From NCBI GenBank assembly GCA_964633445.1, contig CAZWFW010000002.1, positions 1-51,363 on the forward strand: a stretch of 51,363 nt of DNA, given 5' to 3'. The notes under the pieces are model-generated. The model ran no database searches, had not been told where the DNA came from, and saw only the letters and a program-made list of their open reading frames with translations. This DNA comes from CAZWFW01 sp964633445. GTDB lineage: Archaea > Undinarchaeota > CAZWFW01. Both the position numbers and the translations under genes were made by a program. Every line of letters begins with the position of its first letter. The first letter of the stretch is position 1. Shown here piece after piece: positions 16,715-25,033 of this stretch.

Positions 16715-17697
16715 AAAGCTCAGAGAAGGAACTGATTTGGATAGATATAACAAACCTTCCCCATGTTCTTTTCTTCAAAGATTTTATTAAGAAGCATGCA
16801 AATGTTTTCGTAACAGCAAGAAAAATCGGTAATATTGAAAAACTGCTAGAGTTTTACGGAATTTCCTGCAAAATAGTGGGAAATCACGGAAATTCCCTGG
16901 AGGAAAAATTGATTTTTAGTGCAAGAAGAACTATAGATTTGGTCAACTTAATCAAGGGTAAAAATATAAAAGTAGCACTATCAAAAAGATCCGTTGAGCT
17001 AGCAAGAGTGGCTTTTGGATTGGGCATCCCCGTTGTTACTGTGATAGATAACGAATACTCAGAAAAGCAAAACAGACTCGTTTTACCACTAAGCGATATT
17101 GTTATAAAGCCCGTATTCACGTCAAAGGAGCTTCTGAGAAAGCAGGGTGCTAGAAACATTGTTGAATTTTACGGGCTATGCGAAGTTGCGCATATACTGA
17201 ATATTAAGCCTAGAAAAATTGATGAGGATTACATATTAATTAGGCCAGAACCTTTTAGAGCTTCCTATTTTAAAGGGAAGTTACTTTGCAAAGATCTTAT
17301 CTCAGCCCTGAGAGAAAAATTTGATGTAAAAATTTATGTCATTCCTAGATTTGACGAGAGCTATGAAGGCACAGTAGTGCCAAATACCTTAGATTCGATA
17401 AATTTACTGTATAACGCTAAAGTTTTTATTGGAGGTGGCGGTACAATGTGTAGGGAAGCTTGTTTGCTTGGCACTCCAACAATCTCCTTTTATCCTCAGG
17501 AATTGTTGGGTGTTGATAAATTTTTGATAGGAGAGGGATTGCTCCACCATATTACAGAACATAAAGAAATTTTATTGCTAATAGAGGAGTTGCTTGACAG
17601 AAAATCGGAGTTTAGAACAAAAGCTAACAGCCTCGTTAGGAAAATGGAGAATCCCTACGATGTTATTGAAAAATATACTAAAAAATATTTAAGTTAG
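16711..17697 (+). CDS. DUF354 protein, UDP-GlcNAc 2-epimerase / glycosyltransferase-B fold
   Basis: I choose the ATG at 16711, giving 328 residues, because it overlaps the previous stop as ATGA and puts the conserved WIDITNLPHVLFFK near the N-terminus. An earlier ATG at 16663 would add residues not typical of the family. The protein continues with a GT-B-like second half, including YIGG-like VFIGGGGTMCREACLLGTPTISF. DUF354 proteins are found in archaeal glycan clusters and resemble UDP-GlcNAc 2-epimerases, but their reaction is not established. The 3' end overlaps the convergent antiporter gene by four bases. Confidence 0.8.
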   Translation: MKSSEKELIWIDITNLPHVLFFKDFIKKHANVFVTARKIGNIEKLLEFYGISCKIVGNHGNSLEEKLIFSARRTIDLVNLIKGKNIKVALSKRSVELARVAFGLGIPVVTVIDNEYSEKQNRLVLPLSDIVIKPVFTSKELLRKQGARNIVEFYGLCEVAHILNIKPRKIDEDYILIRPEPFRASYFKGKLLCKDLISALREKFDVKIYVIPRFDESYEGTVVPNTLDSINLLYNAKVFIGGGGTMCREACLLGTPTISFYPQELLGVDKFLIGEGLLHHITEHKEILLLIEELLDRKSEFRTKANSLVRKMENPYDVIEKYTKKYLS

Positions 17698-18860
17698 GTT
17701 TTTCGCTCGGAAATTTTAATTACGAGAACACTCAATGTTATTGAGACAAAGATTGTTATAAATACAAGATTAACTATCATTTGCTTGCTTACTTCCTCTG
17801 GCAAGCTTAGTGTTAACGCCGCAGGAACTATACCCCTTGGTCCTATCAATGCTATCTTCAATTTTTCCTTTGAATCCAATTTTTCTGGAAGCAGCAGTAG
17901 CATGGTTATGATGGGTCTCACTAGAAGGGATAATACCAAAGCAACTAAAAGACCTTGAAAAACCATATTTTTTGAAGAGAATAACGAGGATTTAGCCTCA
18001 ATACCAAGCAGAGTAAAGATTAAAACTGTCATTAAGATAGCTATTTCATCATCAAAGCTCTCTATGATTTTCTTAAAAGGCACCTCCGAATTTCCAATTA
18101 TGAGTCCAGAGATGAATACAGCAAGAAATCCGCTTCCTCCAATTATTTCCGCTAGTGAATATGAGCCCAAAGCAATTCCCAACGAAAGCAATGGGGAATA
18201 CTCCCTTTCCATTTCCTTTAAAAGCATTGGAAAAAGAAAACCCATAATAGCTCCTATAATAGCACCTTTTGCGGAAAGTCCCATAAATTCTATAAATGCC
18301 TCAAAAGTGGAAATTTGAGGAAGAGCGGCAGCATGCATTATTATGGCTACTAGTATGATTGTTATGGGATCGTTAATTACAGATTCTACTTCCAAAATCG
18401 TTGAGGTTCTTATATCCATTTTCATATCCTTAAATATGGAGAAAAGGCTTGCAGGATCGGTAGCTGCTATTATTATGGAAAAGAGCAGCGATAGCTCTAT
18501 GCTAAAATGCAAAAATTTGTACATTATTAAAGTTTGTAGAGCTACACATAGAACTACACCGATTGTTGACAGTTTTACTGATGGTATGAGCACCTCCCTA
18601 AGAACAGACCAACTTATGTGAAATCCCGTATCAAAAAGAATAATTATTATTGAAAGCGTGGTTATGAGACTTACGAAATCTTCAGGTAATATCTCTCTAA
18701 TTGGTCCAAGAACCAGTCCCAATACAAGTAGCAGCAATATTGAAGGTATCTTTAAATATCTTGCAATCTCTGAAAGACAAACTCCTAATATGGTAATCAA
18801 ACAGAAAATCATAAGCAGGAGGTTGCTCTCCATACCATAAATTGATATATATGTTACCAA
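17694..18860 (-). CDS. Na+(K+)/H+ antiporter, CPA family
   Basis: This 388-residue membrane protein has about 12 helices. The ion-binding motif ESVINDPITI near residue 157 has the Asn-Asp pair of electroneutral CPA1 (NhaP-like) exchangers, and ATDPASLF lies just before it in the preceding helix, as expected. It also has IGPRGIVPAALTLSLP near residue 340, another family mark. It lacks a C-terminal regulatory TrkA domain. The first ATG at 18860 is used, and an ATG nine codons later is equally possible. It is expected to exchange cytoplasmic Na+ for H+ or the reverse. Confidence 0.88.
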   Translation of the reverse strand: MVTYISIYGMESNLLLMIFCLITILGVCLSEIARYLKIPSILLLLVLGLVLGPIREILPEDFVSLITTLSIIIILFDTGFHISWSVLREVLIPSVKLSTIGVVLCVALQTLIMYKFLHFSIELSLLFSIIIAATDPASLFSIFKDMKMDIRTSTILEVESVINDPITIILVAIIMHAAALPQISTFEAFIEFMGLSAKGAIIGAIMGFLFPMLLKEMEREYSPLLSLGIALGSYSLAEIIGGSGFLAVFISGLIIGNSEVPFKKIIESFDDEIAILMTVLIFTLLGIEAKSSLFSSKNMVFQGLLVALVLSLLVRPIITMLLLLPEKLDSKEKLKIALIGPRGIVPAALTLSLPEEVSKQMIVNLVFITIFVSITLSVLVIKISERKT

Positions 18861-18932
18861 AAATAAGGTTGATTTTCATAGTGCAATAAAGTAGAATAAT
18901 AATACCCTTAAAGTATTCATAATTTTTTAAGC

Positions 18933-20465
18933 ATGAAAAGTATGCCCGAGTATATAGATCATCCTCTAATAAAACCCTTTACAATAGAGAGAAGACTTTA
19001 TCAAGAACTTATATTAGCCACAGCTGTAAAAGGTAATACCCTTGTTGTTTTGCCAACTGGTTTGGGAAAGACAGCCATAGCAATAATGCTTTCTGCCTTG
19101 AGAATTGAAAAATACAATGGAAGGGTAATTTTTCTGGCACCTACGAAGCCCCTATGCATGCAGCACTGCTCAACCTTTCAAAAATCGCTTTTATTTTCAG
19201 CAAAGGAGTTTTCGGTTATTACTGGAGAAATTTCTCCTGAAAAAAGAAGAATAAGATACGGTAGCAGATTCATATTCACCACACCTCAAACATTACTTAA
19301 CGATCTGCTTTCAAATAAAACAACTCTTAGCGATGTTTGCCTAATAATTTTTGATGAAGCGCACAGAGCGACTGGTAGGTATCCATATGTTATGCTAGCT
19401 AAGCTATATATGCAATCAGCTAAAAATCCGCTAATCTTAGCGTTAACAGCGTCACCGGGAGATAGCTCAGAAAAAATTGAGGAGATTAAGAAAAACTTAT
19501 TCATCAAATATATTGAGGCAAGAGATGAGAAGAGTTTTGATGTGGGACCCTACATAAAGAGAAAGAAAATAAAATGGGTTCGTATCACACTTCCCCAAGA
19601 ATTTAAGGAAGTGAAGAGGTGGCTTGAGGATATCTTGAGAGAACACCTAAGAACGGTAAAAAGTTTAGGAGCTATAGAATCTGCGAACTTAAAGGAAATC
19701 ACAAAGAAGGATCTTCTAGACTTACAAAAGAATATCACAAAGGAGATAGCAACAAATAACGCAAATCGCGTAACATATTCTGCAATGGTACACGTAACAG
19801 CATGTTTAAAGATTTATCACGCTCTGGAGTTGCTTGAAACGCAGGGTGTCTCTGCTCTATGCAAATATCTTGAAAGATTAGAAAAGCAAAAATCTAAAGC
19901 TGTAAAGATGTTAGTGGAGGACGTTAAGTTTAGAAGCACAATGATAAAGGCGAGATATTTAAGTAAGAAAATGGAACATCCTAAGCTGGAAAAATTGAAG
20001 GAAATAGTTGAAAGCTATCTAAAACGAGATAAAGGTTCAAAAATAATAATTTTTTGCCAATATAGAGATTCCATAGATAGAATTATAGGAGAGCTAAAGA
20101 AGATTGAGAATGCAAAGCCAGTAAGATTCGTGGGACAAGCTACCCGCAATGATAGCAGGGGAATGAAGCAGAAGGAGCAACTTGAGATAATAAATAAATT
20201 TAGAGAGGGTATTTACAATATCCTAGTAGCAAGCTCCGTTGCTGAAGAGGGATTGGATATTCCTGAGGTTAACTTAGTAATATTCTATGAACCAGTTCCT
20301 TCGGCAATAAGGAGTATCCAACGCAAAGGTAGAACCGGTAGAATTGCTTCTGGAGACATAATAATACTTGTTACAAAGGAAACTAGAGATGAAGCTTATT
20401 ATTGGTCTGCATATTATAAGGAAAGAAGAATGAAGGAAATACTTTCCCAAATAGCAGCATATTAG
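18933..20465 (+). CDS. hef: Hef helicase part (FANCM/XPF-like DEAH helicase), separate ORF
   Basis: This 510-residue superfamily 2 helicase has Walker A PTGLGKT (residues 41-47), DEAH at 141-144, TASPG near 173, the helical insert typical of Hef/FANCM (about 230-360), and motif VI QRKGRTGR at 463-470. Hef remodels stalled replication forks. In most euryarchaea the helicase is fused to the XPF-type nuclease. Here the ORF stops (TAG at 20463) one base before the nuclease ORF, which is in a different frame. Both parts look complete, so this is either a true gene split or one frameshift near 20460. Confidence 0.92.
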   Translation: MKSMPEYIDHPLIKPFTIERRLYQELILATAVKGNTLVVLPTGLGKTAIAIMLSALRIEKYNGRVIFLAPTKPLCMQHCSTFQKSLLFSAKEFSVITGEISPEKRRIRYGSRFIFTTPQTLLNDLLSNKTTLSDVCLIIFDEAHRATGRYPYVMLAKLYMQSAKNPLILALTASPGDSSEKIEEIKKNLFIKYIEARDEKSFDVGPYIKRKKIKWVRITLPQEFKEVKRWLEDILREHLRTVKSLGAIESANLKEITKKDLLDLQKNITKEIATNNANRVTYSAMVHVTACLKIYHALELLETQGVSALCKYLERLEKQKSKAVKMLVEDVKFRSTMIKARYLSKKMEHPKLEKLKEIVESYLKRDKGSKIIIFCQYRDSIDRIIGELKKIENAKPVRFVGQATRNDSRGMKQKEQLEIINKFREGIYNILVASSVAEEGLDIPEVNLVIFYEPVPSAIRSIQRKGRTGRIASGDIIILVTKETRDEAYYWSAYYKERRMKEILSQIAAY

Positions 20466-20466
20466 G

Positions 20467-21141
20467 ATGATCGTTCAAAAAACATTGGGCTCCAGCGATA
20501 AAGTTGTTATTTACGCAGATACGAGGGAGATTTATTCTGGAGTTATTCAAGAGTTGTACAATCTAGGCGCAGAGATTAAGGTTAAAAAGCTGGATTTGGC
20601 TGATTATATCGTTTCACAGAGGATAGCAATAGAAAGGAAGGAGGCAAGAGATTTCGCTAAATCTGTGGTTGATAAAAGACTGTTTGAGCAGGTAACAAGG
20701 CTAAAGGATACATACGAATGTCCTATCCTAATAGTTGAGGGGAGAAACATCTATCAGAATCTGCATCCCAATGCTATTTTAGGTGCTCTTGCGGCTTTGA
20801 TCTGCGATTTTAATCTATGCATAATTAGAACTGATAATTACATTGAAACTGCGAAGTTCATCTACATGCTTGCTAAGAGGGAGCAAAAAGAGGGTAAACA
20901 GGAAATTGCCATAAGAGCTAAGAAAAAGACTATGAGTCTATCAGAGCAACAAAGATTTATTGTTGAGGGTCTTCCTTATGTTTCAGCAACAATTGCAAGG
21001 CGATTGTTGAGGAAGTTTGGTAGCGTTAGAAGGGTTTTTAACGCAAGTGAAGCTGAACTTACTAACATTAGGGGTATCGGTAGAAGAAGGGCCAGGGAAA
21101 TTATAAAAATTATTACCGCACCTTACAAGGATGAAAGCTGA
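20467..21141 (+). CDS. Hef/XPF structure-specific endonuclease part, separate ORF
   Basis: This 224-residue protein is the nuclease half of Hef. It has the ERCC4 nuclease site with YADTRE (D18) and the signature ERKEARD at residues 56-62, then a helix-hairpin-helix pair at about 166-218 (YVSATIARRLL and IRGIGRRRAREI). It cuts branched DNA such as forks and flaps as a dimer. A size of about 220 residues also matches the stand-alone crenarchaeal XPF, but those need a PCNA-binding tail that I do not see at the C-terminus (it ends AREIIKIITAPYKDES). It begins one base after the helicase stop, and its end overlaps the pantoate kinase start by 11 bases. Confidence 0.9.
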   Translation: MIVQKTLGSSDKVVIYADTREIYSGVIQELYNLGAEIKVKKLDLADYIVSQRIAIERKEARDFAKSVVDKRLFEQVTRLKDTYECPILIVEGRNIYQNLHPNAILGALAALICDFNLCIIRTDNYIETAKFIYMLAKREQKEGKQEIAIRAKKKTMSLSEQQRFIVEGLPYVSATIARRLLRKFGSVRRVFNASEAELTNIRGIGRRRAREIIKIITAPYKDES

Positions 21142-22009
21142 GGCATTTTGCCCTTCGCATATCACAGGAATTTTCAAAATTTGCAAGCATAAGGATCCCC
21201 TAAAGCGTGGTTCTATTGGCGCTGGTATTTGCTTAAGAGAAGGATTGAGGACCAGAATTAAGGTAAAGAAAGGGGGGTACGGTATAGAAGTATTTTTTAA
21301 CGGAAGGAAGATAATGGAAAAAATTACCCATCAGGTTCTTAAAGAAATTTTGGGGGAGAGAATAAAGATTTACAGAATAATTGTTAATCATGAATCGAAG
21401 GTCCCGTATGCTTCCGGTTTTGGTTTGTCAGCAGCCTACGCTATCAACACTTTACTCTGCTTAAACAGTATTTTTAATTTGGATCTAAGTAGGGAGAAAA
21501 TTTGTCAGATCGCCCACAAAATAGAGTTAAGGAATAAAACAGGTTTGGGTGACGTTATTGCAGAATTAACTGGAGGTTTTGTAGTTAGAGAAAAGGAGGG
21601 AGCCTTACCATATGGAAAAGTTAGAAAAATTGAAGTCTCAGAGGATTTAAAAGTTGTTTGTGGTATATGGAGTAAAATAGAAACTAAGAGTATTATAACT
21701 CAGGGTCAGTGGAAATTAAGAATAAATGAAGCTGCTAATTCATTATTACCAGAGTTGATTAAGCATCCCTCACTTGAAAATTTTCTAAAATATGCAAGAA
21801 GATTCGCATTAAAAGTTAGGATAGGAAGAAATAACATTATAAGCTTTCTGAAAAAAAACAAGAACTTCTCACAAGTCATGATCGGAAATTGCGTATTCAC
21901 AATTATTCCTGAAGATCTGATCGAGCATACTACAAATTTATTGAAGGATGCTGACTGCCCAGAAATTATAACTTCGGAGATAAGCAACGAAGGAGCAAGA
22001 CTAGAATAG
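21131..22009 (+). CDS. pantoate kinase (archaeal CoA biosynthesis, GHMP family)
   Basis: This 292-residue GHMP-type kinase phosphorylates pantoate to 4-phosphopantoate in the archaeal CoA pathway, which replaces bacterial PanK/PanC. Family marks are the N-terminal FCPSHITGIFKI, the GSIGAGICL segment, the ATP loop VPYASGFGLSAAYA near residues 94-107, and KTGLGDVIAELTGG, typical of PoK. The start at 21131 overlaps the nuclease gene. The phosphopantothenate synthetase partner is not in the window. Confidence 0.9.
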   Translation: MKAEAFCPSHITGIFKICKHKDPLKRGSIGAGICLREGLRTRIKVKKGGYGIEVFFNGRKIMEKITHQVLKEILGERIKIYRIIVNHESKVPYASGFGLSAAYAINTLLCLNSIFNLDLSREKICQIAHKIELRNKTGLGDVIAELTGGFVVREKEGALPYGKVRKIEVSEDLKVVCGIWSKIETKSIITQGQWKLRINEAANSLLPELIKHPSLENFLKYARRFALKVRIGRNNIISFLKKNKNFSQVMIGNCVFTIIPEDLIEHTTNLLKDADCPEIITSEISNEGARLE

Positions 22010-22108
22010 CTCACTGCAAAACTTATAAATAATTCCTTGCCGTCCTCAAAGCTCCAAATTTTGCTATGGGTAGCATTATTAAGTATTAACAATATAATAA
22101 AATAAAGT

Positions 22109-22179
22109 GCGGTCGTAGTCTAGTGGTAGGACGCCGGCCTCCCGAGCCGGAGACCCGGGTTCGAATCCCGGCGGCCGCA
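22109..22179 (+). tRNA. tRNA-Gly (CCC)
   Basis: The cloverleaf is complete in 71 bases. The acceptor gcggtcg pairs with cggccgc (one T-G pair), the anticodon stem ccggc/gccgg encloses loop ctcccga (anticodon CCC), and the T arm is ccggg-ttcgaat-cccgg. The discriminator is A. No CCA and no intron. The next ORF starts only four bases after the tRNA end, so the two may share a transcript. Confidence 0.95.
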
Positions 22180-22183
22180 TCAA

Positions 22184-22747
22184 ATGAAAATCAGGATAAA
22201 AATAAAGCGCAAATATCTTTTCATAGCCGCAGTTTTGCTGGCAATTTTTGCAATATCATTGCTTTGCAAGCATTACAGAGCTGGAAGTACCGTATTCTTT
22301 GTAGATTACAGAGAAAATGCTGTTGTATATAAGGGTAAGGTGTTTCATTTCAGCGTTAGCTTAAAAGGGTATGATATTGTGCCTATGCATGGGAATGTTG
22401 ATTTCCTACTTTCTAAAGACGTAAAAACTATTTACATTCTAGTTGATCCTTATGCACATGCAAAGGTTGCTATTGCAGCATTTGACATTTGGCGCGTTCT
22501 AACATTTCTTAATAAAACTAGTTATGTAGCCTATACAAAGCCTTATAAAAATGCCACAATACTGGTTTTAAGCTTAGAAAATGCCACAAAGGAGATGCCA
22601 ATAATTTTCATTAATATAACTAATTCAACGGAAGTCGTTGCAAAGAATTATGCAACCATTATTAACGCTGAGAATCTTGATAAGCTTGATTCTGCAGTTG
22701 CAAAATTCTGTGTTGAGATTTTAAGAACCAGCCTTAAACTCTCTTAG
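22184..22747 (+). CDS. hypothetical membrane-anchored protein
   Basis: I do not recognise this 187-residue protein. It has a very basic N-terminus (MKIRIKIKRKYLF), one membrane helix (residues 11-27) and then an outward domain with several NxT/S sites (NKTS, NATI, NATK, NITN, NSTE), consistent with a glycosylated extracellular protein. Two cysteines are present (C27 and one near the C-terminus). The ATG follows tRNA-Gly by four bases. The 3' end overlaps the convergent gene by 27 bases. The reading frame is clean, which supports that it is real. Confidence 0.55.
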   Translation: MKIRIKIKRKYLFIAAVLLAIFAISLLCKHYRAGSTVFFVDYRENAVVYKGKVFHFSVSLKGYDIVPMHGNVDFLLSKDVKTIYILVDPYAHAKVAIAAFDIWRVLTFLNKTSYVAYTKPYKNATILVLSLENATKEMPIIFINITNSTEVVAKNYATIINAENLDKLDSAVAKFCVEILRTSLKLS

Positions 22748-23293
22748 ATCTAGAATTATAGCTGGGACAAGATTCCTAAAAACTTCTTCCTTCAAATTAG
22801 CTTTTGTAGCATCTAAATAAGCAATAAATGGCTTACCGTCCTTGCTTTCCTTTAACCTCCAGAACCTCTTCAAATCACTTTTAATCAAATCCTCGTGATT
22901 CTCCTTCTTCAAACAATAATCGGTTATTGAGTAATTAACAAGTCTGATATTCCTCTTTATTTCCCTATCCTCTAGCTTTTCCTTAATTTTAAATTCGTAA
23001 ACAAGAAAATCCTCAAAATCTTGCAAGCTTTGAATTTTTAAAATTATTAAGGGAACTAGATAGTAACTCGCTAAAAGCAAGCTTTTTAATGCCAAATTCT
23101 TAAATTTACTTTCGTATTTTCTTAGTTCAAGCTTCACAAAATTTAAATCCTCTTTCCAGAGATCCTTATGAATTCCAAGAGATCTGTATTTGAAATGTCG
23201 TTTAAGCCATTTTATCTCATTATCGCAACAAACTTCTCCCTTAAAGTAAACTATGCCTCTCAAATTTTTAACGAAATAAAAATCCTCAAGCAA
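22721..23293 (-). CDS. hypothetical protein, TTG start proposed
   Basis: This open frame continues through the tRNA-Leu gene, so the true start must lie after the tRNA's 3' end at 23323. The only plausible codon near there is TTG at 23293, giving 190 residues starting MLEDFYFVKNLRG. The product is charged, mostly helical and has a histidine-rich short segment (FKYRSLGIHKDLW). It has no known motif that I can name. It overlaps the facing gene at 22747 by 27 bases. The assignment of start is uncertain. Confidence 0.45.
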   Translation of the reverse strand: MLEDFYFVKNLRGIVYFKGEVCCDNEIKWLKRHFKYRSLGIHKDLWKEDLNFVKLELRKYESKFKNLALKSLLLASYYLVPLIILKIQSLQDFEDFLVYEFKIKEKLEDREIKRNIRLVNYSITDYCLKKENHEDLIKSDLKRFWRLKESKDGKPFIAYLDATKANLKEEVFRNLVPAIILDLREFKAGS

Positions 23294-23322
23294 ACTAGAA
23301 TCGCTATAGTCTTTTATCTTAA

Positions 23323-23406
23323 TGCGGGGGGCCGGATTCGAACCGGCGAAGGCACTAAGCCACACGGTCTTAAGCCGTGCCCCTTTGACCACTCGGGCAC
23401 CCCCGC
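23323..23406 (-). tRNA. tRNA-Leu (UAA)
   Basis: This is a class II tRNA on the minus strand. The acceptor gcggggg pairs with cccccgc (7 bp), the anticodon stem cacgg/ccgtg encloses loop cttaaga (anticodon TAA), and there is a long variable arm (gtggcttagtgcc). The T arm is gccgg-ttcgaat-ccggc. The discriminator is A, which separates leucine from serine class II tRNAs. No CCA is encoded. Confidence 0.95.
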
Positions 23407-23474
23407 ACTATATGCATAAATAACTTAGTCATCTATTAAAATTATTATTCAACCTAAAACTATAGTACTTGCGT

Positions 23475-23612
23475 ATGAGGGAAGAGGTTGTTAAGTGGTA
23501 AAACAACTGAGGTCTAAAAGCTGCCAAAAAGCTTTTAAATGAATTACATAAATTTTTAAGAGATTTCCAGACGCACATAGATCAGAAAGTTATGTCTTTA
23601 AGGCTTATATAG
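23475..23612 (+). pseudogene. decayed HEPN-domain gene fragment
   Basis: In one frame the sequence reads MREEVVKW-stop-NN-stop-GLKAAKKLLNELHKFLRDF, and it ends at a TAG at 23610. The start (REEVVKW) and LKAAKKLL match the first helix of HEPN-domain proteins, in which two stop codons have since appeared. Nothing recognisable of the rest of the domain follows. It lies beside an intact PIN-type toxin locus, so this is a decaying toxin-antitoxin area. Confidence 0.45.
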
Positions 23613-23644
23613 CTTAAAAACAAATGTTATCATAGATAGTGGAC

Positions 23645-24355
23645 ATGTCCAAGAATAATAGAGATATAAATATACACATAGAACCCGAACGCATACATAT
23701 AGGAATCTTCTTTGACGTTAACGAACCCATTTTGGAGAAGGATTTCTTAAATTTATTAAAAGATAAGGGGTTTAAACTTATATATGAAATGGAACTGAAA
23801 CCAGAGACTACCGGAGTAGGTATACTAATAGGAGTCCCAACAGTAGCTAGGAAGAGGGGTGTATGTGTCGATTATATAAAAGAAGAAGGAAAAATCATTA
23901 TTGTTGGTTCTAAGTTTGATGATGTATTCTTAACTTTCAAAGAAATAAGAGAGATTCTAGAAAAAAATGAAATTCTTCAAGAGGCTAAGAGGTTTGAAAT
24001 ATTTACACAAGTTAAAGCAAAAGTTGGGAAAAAACCTATAAGTGCAATAAAATTAATATCGAAATCCGTAAGTCAGATTATTCCTAGAGATAGGTTATCT
24101 AAACTCGAGAAAATCCTAGGAGACGAGCTTATTCCAATGTGTATTAGATTCTGCCCAAAGAGAAAGAAAGATGCTGTAGAAAATATTAAAGAAAATAATT
24201 ATTGGATAGACCTCTACGTTCTTCCCTATATTCTTAATACGAGATATTTATCAATTTGGTTAGTTTATAGAGATAAAAATGTTACAAAAATTGAAAACTT
24301 TGCTAAAGATTTAAGGAAAAGATTAGAAGATATAATAAAGGTTATTATTAAATAA
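23645..24355 (+). CDS. hypothetical protein, unrecognised
   Basis: This 236-residue protein is not one I recognise. The ATG at 23645 is preferred over a GTG two codons earlier. It appears soluble, with strand/helix alternation: a beta-rich start (INIHIEPERIHIGIFFD), then GVGILIGVPTVARKRGVCVDY, a middle part rich in lysine and a lysine-rich C-terminal helix (DLRKRLEDIIKVIIK). No membrane segments, no cysteine pairs and no enzyme motif are evident. It is followed 22-25 bases later by a VapBC-like pair on the same strand, so it may be part of that locus or simply precede it. Confidence 0.6.
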   Translation: MSKNNRDINIHIEPERIHIGIFFDVNEPILEKDFLNLLKDKGFKLIYEMELKPETTGVGILIGVPTVARKRGVCVDYIKEEGKIIIVGSKFDDVFLTFKEIREILEKNEILQEAKRFEIFTQVKAKVGKKPISAIKLISKSVSQIIPRDRLSKLEKILGDELIPMCIRFCPKRKKDAVENIKENNYWIDLYVLPYILNTRYLSIWLVYRDKNVTKIENFAKDLRKRLEDIIKVIIK

Positions 24356-24377
24356 GAATAGGTGATAGGTGCTTCGT

Positions 24378-24665
24378 ATGATGTCAGTAGTTAGATTAAA
24401 AGGAGAGGAGGAGATTACGTCAAATATTCCTCTAAATAACACATTCAAAACTACAGCTACTACAAGTGCTGATATTTTCTATTTGTCTTATATCAAAAAG
24501 GAATTTTTAATTAGGTTTTATATATATAATTACATCAAAAAGGCATTTTTAATTAGAATTAAGGAGCTTAATGAAGTATGGGAAAAAATAAAGCTAGCAG
24601 AAGATGAGGCTGAGAAAATCAAAAAAATTATTAAGGAAAGAAGAAAAACATGGTATCAGTATTAA
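24378..24665 (+). CDS. putative VapB-type antitoxin with internal 14-residue duplication
   Basis: From the ATG at 24378 (a GTG at 24369 and an ATG at 24381 are also possible) this gives 95 residues. It overlaps the PIN toxin gene by 16 bases, the normal antitoxin-then-toxin order. Its C-terminus is a charged helix (KLAEDEAEKIKKIIKERRK) typical of toxin-binding tails. The centre holds an in-frame 42-base duplication (near 24492-24514 and 24534-24556), giving IKKEFLIRFYIYNY followed by IKKAFLIRIKELNE. No ribbon-helix-helix or AbrB motif is clear, so the class is inferred from context. Confidence 0.5.
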   Translation: MMSVVRLKGEEEITSNIPLNNTFKTTATTSADIFYLSYIKKEFLIRFYIYNYIKKAFLIRIKELNEVWEKIKLAEDEAEKIKKIIKERRKTWYQY

Positions 24666-25033
24666 TTGATACAGATGTTCTAATAGATGTTATGAGAAAT
24701 AAAGAATTGCTTTGGGAGATGCAATTAAGAGGTTCTGCAATTTCCATAATAACGCTTTATGAATATTTGTTTGGAGAATGTTATATCGGAAAAGATATAA
24801 AAACTGTTAAAGAAAGTTTAGAGAAAATATTCCAAGTAATAGATCTAGATCAACAAATAATTTGCAAAGCGATAGAGATAGATGTTTATTTAACAAAAAA
24901 TGGAGAAAAAATGTCAATCAGAGATTTAATTATAGGAGCAACAGCAATAGTTTATGATTTAATGTTAGTAACAAGAAATGTAGAACATTTTGAAAGATTG
25001 AAAAAATTTGGGCTAAAAATTGAGAGAAGCTAA
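24650..25033 (+). CDS. vapC: PIN-domain endoribonuclease toxin (VapC family)
   Basis: This 127-residue protein has the PIN fold signature: D8 and D12 in LIDTDVLIDVM, a conserved glutamate in YEYLFGE near residue 40, and the C-terminal acidic pair in SIRDLIIGATAIVYDLMLVTRN. VapC toxins cut tRNA or rRNA. All three acidic positions are present, so it looks active. It overlaps the antitoxin-like gene by 16 bases, and its stop overlaps the convergent GalT-like gene by four bases. Confidence 0.88.
   Translation: MVSVLIDTDVLIDVMRNKELLWEMQLRGSAISIITLYEYLFGECYIGKDIKTVKESLEKIFQVIDLDQQIICKAIEIDVYLTKNGEKMSIRDLIIGATAIVYDLMLVTRNVEHFERLKKFGLKIERS

Noticed and set aside
24492..24556. CRISPR-like repeats
   Set aside because: There are only two units, they lie in frame within a coding region, and there are no further spaced copies or cas genes.
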